Part shown: positions 24,861 through 31,538 of the stretch, piece by piece
How positions within the stretch are numbered: position 1 is the stretch's first letter
Layout of the letters: every line of letters starts with the position of its first letter
Assembly: GCA_943359325.1 (NCBI GenBank)
Contig: CALRHD010000006.1
Coordinates: 1 to 45,928, forward strand
From: Candidatus Uhrbacteria bacterium
Lineage (GTDB): Bacteria > Patescibacteriota > Patescibacteriia > UBA9934
DNA length: 45,928 nucleotides
Reading direction: 5' to 3'
Made by a program: the position numbers and the translations under genes
The notes under the pieces: generated by a model
The model's database searches: none
What the model was told of the DNA's origin: nothing
What the model saw: the letters and a program-made list of their open reading frames with translations, nothing else

Positions 24861-25157
24861 GAGCCTGTTTGCAATGCGCAGAGTAAAAAAACGAACGATT
24901 TAAACGCGCTGTGTTGATTTATGGGTGCTATACTACCCATGACATTAAAACGTCTACGAGCCATCAGATAAACATGCACACGTAGTAAAAAAAGTAGGCC
25001 GACGATGAGATCGGGAACGTAACTGTAACTACTAACCGTAGATGCAGATTTGAGTGGCCCGCAGGGGATTGCACGAGGCATGTGGGAACGACCGAGTAAT
25101 TACATGCAACAACATACAAGTGTCGTAAAAGGTATATTGTGAGACGCCAGAAAAGGT
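24861..25157 (+). ncRNA. Non-coding convergent gap, possible small RNA gene
   Basis: A 297-bp gap between two convergent genes, with no credible protein. An extended -10, TGC-TATACT (24927-24934 with the TG at 24926-24927), sits inside a small inverted repeat, ATGGGT / ACCCAT (24921-24926 and 24935-24940). A transcript from about 24941 would be up to ~200 nt with several possible short stems (for example CCGA/TCGG around 24999-25014, and CCCGCA/TGTGGG at 25058-25085). I looked for tmRNA, RNase P, SRP and 6S motifs and did not recognise any. Whether it is transcribed is unknown. Confidence 0.35.
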
Positions 25158-25628
25158 TTACTCATTCTGAAGTTCGGCAAGGTCTGCCACTACCCCATCG
25201 ACGTGTCCGTTCACTTTGACGTCGTCGTAAACTTTACGAATAACACCTTTTGGATCAATCAAGACCGTTGTACGAACAATGCCCATGTATTTTTTGCCCA
25301 TCATGGACTTTTGCTGCCACACACCATACGCTTCAAGCGCTGCATGTGACTCATCCGACAATACGGGAAAATTCAGCTTTTCACGTTCTGCAAATTTTGC
25401 ATGACGTTTTACCGAATCAGCGGACACACCGAGCACTTCTGCTCCTACCCCATGCACTCGTGCCATGTTGTCGCGAAAATTACATGCTTCAATTGTACAT
25501 CCTGGAGTCATGTCCTTGGGATAAAAATAAAGTACGAGCCATTTTCCCAGATAGTCGGCAAGCGTGTGCGTCTTCCCTATCTGGTCGGCAAGAGAGAAAT
25601 TGGGAGCGGGCGTATTGACAGTCAACAT
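25158..25628 (-). CDS. bcp: Thioredoxin-dependent peroxiredoxin (BCP/PrxQ type)
   Basis: 156 residues. It reduces hydrogen peroxide and organic peroxides with electrons from thioredoxin. The peroxidatic Cys is in DMTPGCTIEACNFRDN (about residue 44) and the second Cys five residues later serves as resolving Cys, as in E. coli BCP. The rest (LNFPVLSDESHAALEAYGVW, RTTVLIDPKGVIRKVY) is standard. Last gene of the minus-strand run, 6 nt after ftsQ. No intrinsic terminator seen downstream. Confidence 0.94.
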   Translation of the reverse strand: MLTVNTPAPNFSLADQIGKTHTLADYLGKWLVLYFYPKDMTPGCTIEACNFRDNMARVHGVGAEVLGVSADSVKRHAKFAEREKLNFPVLSDESHAALEAYGVWQQKSMMGKKYMGIVRTTVLIDPKGVIRKVYDDVKVNGHVDGVVADLAELQNE

Positions 25629-25634
25629 AAAAGT

Positions 25635-26519
25635 TTATTTATTTTTGCTGTAAACGTGGTCTCCAAAGCGAATGTCAATGTATGCCATGTTTGGCATGTT
25701 GGTGGCATTTTCCTTTACGAATACATCGTACATGACCATAGCCACTTCAGGCGATACGGAGATATCGACAAGTAGAGAAGGTGCATTCTGCACGCCGACG
25801 GTAAGCCAAGGCGATTGTTGCGTGTCGAGGGTATAGACAAGTGGAAGAAGATTTCTCGTACGTAGTCCATCGTCGAGAGCGAGAATATGAGAAAGTCGTG
25901 TTGCATCGATAATAACCGAGCCCAGTGCAACATCGAACGTCCCCGTAACATCAATGATCGGCATGGTGGGCTGTATACCTCGCGCAGTCGGGATTTCTAC
26001 AGCATTCGTACGCCGAGCAGCGATCATCCTAAGTGTTTCTGACGAAGCACCGCTCACTGCAACACCGTTCAGATCGACGAGATATGTCGTGGCGTTTATT
26101 GTCACGGCGACTTCGGTGATACGCTCTTTTGCATCGATAATAAGCGTTCGGCCATCACGATGGAGAGACAGATTGTCAAAATGAAACTGTGTATTGAGCG
26201 CAACGGAGACTTTCTGTGTGTTCGTAAAAAAAATGTGGTTTGCAGGAAATACAAGCCACCGATGGGCATTGAGCATTGGTTCAACGATAGAGATAACGTC
26301 TTCGCTCGCGATAGTCGTAAGACCTGATACTTCGACGCTACGGTAATGCATGAATGGAGCGAAAAGTAATACAAGAGGAACGCCCACTACGATCAGAACG
26401 AGAGCAGCTGCAAAAAGCCACGCGGCAATTTTTTTTGGTGCGTTCGCAAAAAACGGGTTCCGCATACGCGGCCCGTCGTAGCTTCGTGAAAGAGATCGTG
26501 TGAAGTTTCTGCGCTTCAT
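25635..26519 (-). CDS. ftsQ: FtsQ/DivIB-like division protein
   Basis: 294 residues. Arg-rich cytoplasmic N-terminus, one membrane helix at about 31-53 (WLFAAALVLIVVGVPLVLLF), a POTRA-type domain beginning with HYRSVEVSGLTTIASEDV, and an FtsQ-type C-terminal domain ending AYIDIRFGDHVYSKNK, which matches the family's YIDLRFG...V ending. FtsQ links early and late divisome proteins and restrains the FtsWI synthase. Its start overlaps the alr stop by 4 nt; pairing with wall-precursor genes is usual for ftsQ. Confidence 0.85.
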   Translation of the reverse strand: MKRRNFTRSLSRSYDGPRMRNPFFANAPKKIAAWLFAAALVLIVVGVPLVLLFAPFMHYRSVEVSGLTTIASEDVISIVEPMLNAHRWLVFPANHIFFTNTQKVSVALNTQFHFDNLSLHRDGRTLIIDAKERITEVAVTINATTYLVDLNGVAVSGASSETLRMIAARRTNAVEIPTARGIQPTMPIIDVTGTFDVALGSVIIDATRLSHILALDDGLRTRNLLPLVYTLDTQQSPWLTVGVQNAPSLLVDISVSPEVAMVMYDVFVKENATNMPNMAYIDIRFGDHVYSKNK

Positions 26520-27664
26520 ACCACAAAGCGAGGGATGAGTGGATTAATGCGCGTGACTATTTCGTAGTTAATTGTGCCGACACGCTCGGCGAGTTCGTCG
26601 GCGGTAACGCTGTGCATGCCTTCGCGCCCGAGGAGTGTCGCGACGTCGCCTTTTTTGACGTGCGGTGCGTCGGAAACATCGACCATCATCATGTTCATGC
26701 AAATACGTCCAACGACGGGGCATAGCCTGCCGCTTAACAGGACAACACCGTGGTTTGATAGGTGGCGATCATACCCGTCGTAGTACCCCACCGGCAGAAC
26801 TGCGATACGCATTGGGCGATTAGCGATACACGTTCGATTGTACCCTATCCCACCACCGTTTGGCACGTCCTTCACCTGTGCGACAGTTGTTTTCCATGAG
26901 AGAACTGGTCGTAGTTCAAAGGCTCTTCCCCGCTGTACCGCAATGTGCAATTCCCGACTTGGCCACAGGCCATAAAGCGCAATGCCGGTGCGCACCATAG
27001 TGAGGTGAGACTGCGTGCGGAGAATTGCTGCTGCGCTGCATGCGGCATGAATGTACGGCACATGCAAATCGTACGCGGCGAATGTCACTTCTGCATTTTT
27101 GAGTGCATCAATCTGTGCATCGACGATATGCTGCGCATTGACGTCTTCCGACGACGAAAAGTGTGTGGAAACGCCAACGAGCTTCACACTTCGCGGATTG
27201 TTTTTTATTGCACGGGAAATATCAACAATCGTGCGCGGCATTGCACCGAGACGGTGAAGGCCTGTTTCAATTTCGATGTTGATGAGGGCGACAGCCTGCT
27301 GTGAAACGGCAGCGCCAATGATTGCTATGAGCCCCTCTTCGTCATAGATATTTTGTACGAACTGTTGCGTAACAATTTCGGAAAAACGCTCAGCGGGAGT
27401 CATGCCCAAAATAAAAATAACGGCGTCTTTTGACTGTCGACGCACCACAAACGCTTCGTCGATGTTATCAACTGCAAAATGTGTGATACCCATTTCGATG
27501 AGCATTCCTGCCGTCAGTGTGATGTCGTGTCCATACGCATTTGCTTTGACAACGGCGCATAATGTTGTCGCAGGTGTAAGAAGAATTTGCAACGAACGAA
27601 CATTCGCCTCGAGTGCAGAGCGCGAAATTTCAACCCATGTGCGGGGCTTGAGAGAGATCCTCAC
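26516..27664 (-). CDS. alr: Alanine racemase
   Basis: 382 residues. PLP enzyme that makes D-alanine for peptidoglycan. The PLP lysine is in VVKANAYGH (about 38-46) and the second catalytic base is the Tyr in GGGIGYNRTC; the C-terminal beta domain has RICMNMMMVDVS. The gene starts with GTG at 27664 (GTG AGG ATC TCT), 4 nt after the serS stop; no ATG lies nearby that keeps the family N-terminus LKPRTWVEISRSALEANV. Coupled to ftsQ by a 4-nt overlap. Confidence 0.95.
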   Translation of the reverse strand: MRISLKPRTWVEISRSALEANVRSLQILLTPATTLCAVVKANAYGHDITLTAGMLIEMGITHFAVDNIDEAFVVRRQSKDAVIFILGMTPAERFSEIVTQQFVQNIYDEEGLIAIIGAAVSQQAVALINIEIETGLHRLGAMPRTIVDISRAIKNNPRSVKLVGVSTHFSSSEDVNAQHIVDAQIDALKNAEVTFAAYDLHVPYIHAACSAAAILRTQSHLTMVRTGIALYGLWPSRELHIAVQRGRAFELRPVLSWKTTVAQVKDVPNGGGIGYNRTCIANRPMRIAVLPVGYYDGYDRHLSNHGVVLLSGRLCPVVGRICMNMMMVDVSDAPHVKKGDVATLLGREGMHSVTADELAERVGTINYEIVTRINPLIPRFVV

Positions 27665-27668
27665 AGAA

Positions 27669-28949
27669 TTATTGTTTCTGAGTCAGAATTTTTTTGCCCA
27701 TAAGTGGGTGCAACACATCAGGAATGCGCACACTGCCGTCTGCGTGTTGAAAATTTTCGAGAATTGCAGCAATGGTACGACCAATTGCGAACGCCGTGCC
27801 ATTGACGGTGTGAACGAACGCCGTCGTGCCGCCTTGTCCTCCGTCTGTCGAAGGGCGGTACCGCGTGTTGAGTCGACGTGCCTGGAAGTCGGTACAGTTG
27901 CTTGTTGAATGCGTTTCACGGTAGCGATTCTGTGCAGGAAACCATGCCTCGATATCCCACTTTTTTGCCGCAGGCAAGCCAAGATCGCCACTCACAATGT
28001 TGAGGACATGATACGGCAACCCAAGTCCTTGCATGAGCTCTTCCTCGATGCCAAGAATCATTTCGTGTTCTTTCGCCGACTCTTCCGGCTTGCAGAAACT
28101 GAACATTTCGACTTTATCGAATTGGTGCATGCGAATAAAACCTTTTGTGTCCTTACCGTAGCTGCCTGCCTCGCGGCGATAGCACGGTGAAATACCAATG
28201 TAGCGAAGCGGTTCATCGAGCGCGATAATTTCGTCCATGTGCATAGGACCAATCGCTTGCTCGGACGTGCCAATGAGATACTGGTTATCTTTTGCAAGAT
28301 GGTAAATCTCGTCGCTGCCACCATGCTCTAAATATCCCATCGCCCGCATCGCCTGTGCGGTGACCAGATGCGGAACGAACACGGGTACAAAGCCGTGCTT
28401 CGCCGCGACAGTCAACGCATATTGCGTAAGCGCAAGTTGCAGTAATGCTCCATCCCCAAGAATATATCCAAATCGTGCGCCGCTTGCTTTTGTCGCGCGT
28501 GCAAGGTCGACAATACCTAAGTGCTCTGCGAGCGTTGCGTGGTCCTTCACGTCAAAATCAAATGTAGGAACAGTACCCTCTTCGCGCAGCACCGAATTTT
28601 CTTCGTCGGATTTTCCGACGGTAACGTCGGCGAGTGGTGGATTCGGGATTTTGTAAAGCAGATCGGAAAGCTCCTCATCGAGCGGCGCGAATTCCTCTGC
28701 CAATTTTTCTGCCCGTGCATCAACATGCCGCATTTCTTCGATCATCGCAGTACGTTCCTCCTTGCTCGCGGTGGGAATACGTTTTGACACCTCATTTTTT
28801 TGCGCAGCGATCGCTTCAATTTCACCTTTGAGACTTCGCACTTTACGATCGAGTTCCACAATACGATCGACATCGAGCGTGACATTTTTTGCCGCAGCCG
28901 CTGTGCGGATAGCGTTTGGATTTTCGCGCAAAAGTTTGAGGTCGATCAT
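27669..28949 (-). CDS. serS: Seryl-tRNA synthetase
   Basis: 426 residues, class II synthetase. An N-terminal coiled-coil arm (about 25-105) that grips the long variable arm of tRNA-Ser is followed by the catalytic core: IGTSEQAIGPMH, motif 2 with CYRREAGSYGKDTKGFIRMHQFDKVE, and motif 3 with VNGTAFAIGRTIAAILEN. Normal length. Its start overlaps the stop of the upstream nucleotidyltransferase by 4 nt. Confidence 0.97.
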   Translation of the reverse strand: MIDLKLLRENPNAIRTAAAAKNVTLDVDRIVELDRKVRSLKGEIEAIAAQKNEVSKRIPTASKEERTAMIEEMRHVDARAEKLAEEFAPLDEELSDLLYKIPNPPLADVTVGKSDEENSVLREEGTVPTFDFDVKDHATLAEHLGIVDLARATKASGARFGYILGDGALLQLALTQYALTVAAKHGFVPVFVPHLVTAQAMRAMGYLEHGGSDEIYHLAKDNQYLIGTSEQAIGPMHMDEIIALDEPLRYIGISPCYRREAGSYGKDTKGFIRMHQFDKVEMFSFCKPEESAKEHEMILGIEEELMQGLGLPYHVLNIVSGDLGLPAAKKWDIEAWFPAQNRYRETHSTSNCTDFQARRLNTRYRPSTDGGQGGTTAFVHTVNGTAFAIGRTIAAILENFQHADGSVRIPDVLHPLMGKKILTQKQ

Positions 28950-29347
28950 ACCATTAGGATGAGAGAAGACTTGAAGCGTTCGGGTTCGTGGCTTTTGATA
29001 TACATGACGGGGACTTGTCTATTCAGTGTCATCCATACCTTGAGTGCGGCATCGAGTTCGCCTTGATCGTAGCCGATTGCAATCATATCTGGATGCACAT
29101 CGTCGATGACGGAGAAATTTCCTGATGCGTCGCTTGCGACGATGTCATCAATAGTCGGCAGGAGTCGCAACGATCCCCTTCTCTCTTCGAATGTGTAACG
29201 TGGCTCATGACGCTTGAGTGAGCGTATTGCGTCGTCGGTTGCGAGTGCGACGATAAGTCTGTCGCCTAATGCACTTGCCTCGCCAAGAAAATGCGCATGG
29301 CCCTCGTGCAGTCCGTCAAACGCGCCGAATGCAAGAACCGTCGTCAT
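28946..29347 (-). CDS. Cytidylyltransferase-like nucleotidyltransferase
   Basis: 133 residues, a stand-alone small nucleotidyltransferase domain. The start VLAFGAFDGLHEGHAHFLGEA has the nucleotide-binding HxGH, and RYTFEERRGSLRLLP and the end RFKSSLILMV (in the place of the family's S-S-x-I-R/K) match the glycerol-3-phosphate cytidylyltransferase, RfaE C-terminal and archaeal FAD-synthase group. It transfers NMP from NTP to a phosphate-bearing substrate; candidates are glycerol phosphate, a sugar phosphate or FMN, and the sequence does not decide. Sandwiched between lysS and serS with 4-nt overlaps at both ends. Confidence 0.82.
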   Translation of the reverse strand: MTTVLAFGAFDGLHEGHAHFLGEASALGDRLIVALATDDAIRSLKRHEPRYTFEERRGSLRLLPTIDDIVASDASGNFSVIDDVHPDMIAIGYDQGELDAALKVWMTLNRQVPVMYIKSHEPERFKSSLILMV

Positions 29348-30795
29348 ACTTTTGGTCGAAGTGTTGGGAACAGAATGACTTCTTTGAGATTTGGTGCTTT
29401 CGTAAGGAATGCGACGAGTCGATCGATGCCGATGCCGACACCGCTTGTTGGTGGCATTGCATGCTCGAGCGCCGAGAGGAATTCCTCATCCATCCACTGC
29501 GCCTCTTCGCTTCCCTTTTCGCGGAGCATCTGCTGTTCATCAAGCCGCGCACGTTGGTCAACGGGATCGATAAGCTCGTGGTAATACGCATTGACAACCT
29601 CTGCACCTTCAACGACCAGCTGCACGCTCGCGCTTTTTGTTGCATCCTCACGCTTTGCCTTCGTAAGCGGCTTAAGCTCTATTGGATAGTCGAAAACCCA
29701 AGTCGGCGCGATAATTTTTTCGCGTGCAGTCGCTTTCCACAGCGCATCATAATACTCACCAATTCCATAGCAGCCCTCAAAGTCAACAGCGACTTTTGCC
29801 TTCTTTGTTGCCGCGATGATTTCTTTTGGCGTACGCACGGTATTGATGTCGACACCACATGCATCGAGAACTGCGTCGCGAAATGTGACACGGGGGAATG
29901 GTGGCGCAAAGGTATCTGTGGCCTCGCCGCCAACGACACGTGCTGCAGTTGCGATGAGTTCTTCAAGAAGGTGAACAAAAGTTTCGACGTCGGTGAACGC
30001 ACTATAAAGCTCGAGCATCGTGAATTCAGGATTATGTGCGTAGTCGATGCCTTCGTTACGAAAGCATCGACCGATTTCAAAAATTTTTTCAAATCCGCCA
30101 ACAACGAGACGTTTGAGGTAAAGTTCGGGAGCGACACGTAAATACAAATCCGCATCGAGTGCATTGTGGTGCGTCACAAATGGTCGCGCACTGGCACCAC
30201 CCGGAATAGGCTGTAAAATTGGCGTTTCAACTTCAAGAAAACCGCGTTCATCGAGAAAATGTCTCATTGCCGCAACAATGCGAGAGCGAAGAATGAGGCG
30301 CTCGCGAACTTCAGGGTTAGCGATGAGATCAAGTTCGCGCTGGCGATAACGCGTTTCAACGTCGGAGAGGCCGTGCCACTTTTCGGGGAGTGGCGAGAGT
30401 GCTTTACTTGCGATGGTCGCCACCGTTGCGAGCACCGACTTTTCACCCTTCTTTGTAGTGAATGCCGTTCCTGTAAACGAGAAAAAATCTCCGACGTCTG
30501 CGTGATCGATAAAAATTTTATACCGCTCCTCACCGACCTCGTCCTCTTTCAGCACTACCTGCATCGTTCCCGAACCGTCCATGACGCGAATGAATGTGAG
30601 GCCGCCCATTTGGCGAAGCGCAAGAATACGCCCGACAACGGTGACGGACTGTGCACTCGCAGACAGTACGTCGAATTGCGAAAGCACGTCGGCGACGGTG
30701 TGCGTACGGTGTGTTTCGGATGGGTAAGGGTCGATTCCGAGTTTATTGAGCGAGGCGAGCCTGTCGCGTCGAACCTTTTCTTCACCTGAAAGCAT
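29344..30795 (-). CDS. lysS: Lysyl-tRNA synthetase, class II
   Basis: 483 residues. An N-terminal OB-fold anticodon-binding domain (VTVVGRILALRQMGGLTFIRVMD) is followed by the class II core with motif 2, FRNEGIDYAHNPEFTMLELY, and motif 3, GVGIGIDRLVAFL. It charges tRNA-Lys in the cytoplasm. ATG at 30795, 38 nt after the greA stop, so it is probably transcribed with greA. A weak 5-bp hairpin (CTGAA/TTCAG) in that gap does not look like a terminator. Confidence 0.96.
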   Translation of the reverse strand: MLSGEEKVRRDRLASLNKLGIDPYPSETHRTHTVADVLSQFDVLSASAQSVTVVGRILALRQMGGLTFIRVMDGSGTMQVVLKEDEVGEERYKIFIDHADVGDFFSFTGTAFTTKKGEKSVLATVATIASKALSPLPEKWHGLSDVETRYRQRELDLIANPEVRERLILRSRIVAAMRHFLDERGFLEVETPILQPIPGGASARPFVTHHNALDADLYLRVAPELYLKRLVVGGFEKIFEIGRCFRNEGIDYAHNPEFTMLELYSAFTDVETFVHLLEELIATAARVVGGEATDTFAPPFPRVTFRDAVLDACGVDINTVRTPKEIIAATKKAKVAVDFEGCYGIGEYYDALWKATAREKIIAPTWVFDYPIELKPLTKAKREDATKSASVQLVVEGAEVVNAYYHELIDPVDQRARLDEQQMLREKGSEEAQWMDEEFLSALEHAMPPTSGVGIGIDRLVAFLTKAPNLKEVILFPTLRPKV

Positions 30796-30833
30796 AGAAA
30801 ATCACTGAAACACTTCAGGAACAGTTTATCGCA

Positions 30834-31298
30834 TTATTCGATAGCCGTCACTTCATACCCCATAACACCAGACGGAACATTAACGTCGACTTTGTCCCCC
30901 ACCGATTTCCCAACAAATGCGGCACCGAGCGGCGAAACGTTGCTAATCTTCCCCTGCATCGGGTTTGCCTCGTTTTCGCCAACCATTTCGTATCGTTTTT
31001 CAACACCACCTGTTTTTACAGAGAACGTAGAGCCGAGGTTTATTGTTCCGCCTGCCTTGCTTTCAACAATTACCGCACTTGCAAGCATGTGCTGAATGTC
31101 GACGATACGCATTTCGTTCAGCCCTTGTTGATCCTTCGCATCGTGATACTCAAAATTTTCAGAAATATCGCCAAGCTCTTTTGCGTCACCAATTTTTATT
31201 GTTATCTGTGGTCGAATAACCTTAATACGATTCTGCAATTCATCTTTGAGCTGTTGCAAACCTTCGCGTGTAATGTAGGTGACAATTTCGTGTGCCAT
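30834..31298 (-). CDS. greA: Transcription elongation factor GreA
   Basis: 154 residues. An N-terminal coiled-coil hairpin that enters the secondary channel of RNA polymerase and stimulates cleavage of backtracked RNA, with the acidic tip DAKELGDISENFEYHDAKDQQ, then the C-terminal domain with GKISNVSPLGAAFVGKSVGDKV. It has its own promoter (31358-31385) and a hairpin in its leader. No Shine-Dalgarno sequence. Its product acts on an RNA polymerase that here lacks the alphaCTD. Confidence 0.96.
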   Translation of the reverse strand: MAHEIVTYITREGLQQLKDELQNRIKVIRPQITIKIGDAKELGDISENFEYHDAKDQQGLNEMRIVDIQHMLASAVIVESKAGGTINLGSTFSVKTGGVEKRYEMVGENEANPMQGKISNVSPLGAAFVGKSVGDKVDVNVPSGVMGYEVTAIE

Positions 31299-31315
31299 AT
31301 TGTTTCGAACGAAAT

Positions 31316-31336
31316 CCGCCCCGCATTGCGGGACGG
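31316..31336 (-). promoter_or_regulatory. Hairpin in the greA leader
   Basis: A 9-bp GC-rich stem with a 3-nt loop, CCGTCCCGC / GCGGGGCGG on the minus strand, with one U-G pair. On the plus strand the same position is a C-A mismatch, so the structure is specific to the greA transcript. It ends 17 nt before the ATG. There is no U-run after it, so it is not a standard terminator in this direction. In E. coli, greA has terminators in its leader; whether this is a parallel is open. Confidence 0.45.
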
Positions 31337-31357
31337 TTTTATGTATCTGATAGTTTG

Positions 31358-31385
31358 ACTATATCATGAGCGAAAGCCGTGTCAA
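31358..31385 (-). promoter_or_regulatory. Promoter of greA
   Basis: Minus-strand TTGACA (31385-31380), 16-bp spacer, TATAGT (31363-31358). Start predicted near 31351, leader about 52 nt. The -35 box begins 12 nt beyond the outer end of repeat element A, so greA starts a new transcript right after the element. Confidence 0.7.
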
Positions 31386-31397
31386 TGCGGATTCACG

Positions 31398-31536
31398 ATC
31401 GTATTTGTACTCGGGATAGTCTGCTCTTCGCTGCGACCCGCCGGCCGCAGTCCGTACACAAGGCCTCGGCTTACGCCGGCCACGGACTGCGGGTCGGGTC
31501 TCACTCATCGCAAACTATCCCGAGTACAAATACGAT
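31398..31536 (-). repeat. Repeat element A: conserved core in a 23-bp perfect stem
   Basis: Terminal arms 31398-31420 and 31514-31536 are perfect 23-bp inverted repeats. The 93-bp core between them is, on the minus strand, closely similar to the core of element B at 40506-40608 on the plus strand: by hand 83 identities, 11 mismatches (10 of them transitions) and 5 single-base gaps. Shared exact blocks include GAGACCCGACCCG, GCCGAGGCC and GGGTCGCAGCGA. Inside the core, GCAGTCCGT pairs with ACGGACTGC, and CGACCC with GGGTCG. The arms do not resemble those of B. The element begins 2 nt after the mrdA stop codon and is flanked by the direct repeat ATTCAC (31391-31396, 31537-31542). No open frame. 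Confidence 0.85.
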
Positions 31537-31538
31537 AT

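Noticed and set aside
24861-25157. tmRNA, RNase P RNA, SRP RNA, 6S RNA or a tRNA in the large convergent gap
   Set aside because: I found no tRNA-like 3' end or tag-peptide frame, no conserved RNase P or SRP blocks, and no T-arm sequence; kept only as an unassigned candidate.
31398-31536. Element A as part of a transposon or a CRISPR repeat
   Set aside because: No transposase frame within it or next to it, no spacer-repeat periodicity, and the terminal arms are not shared with element B.
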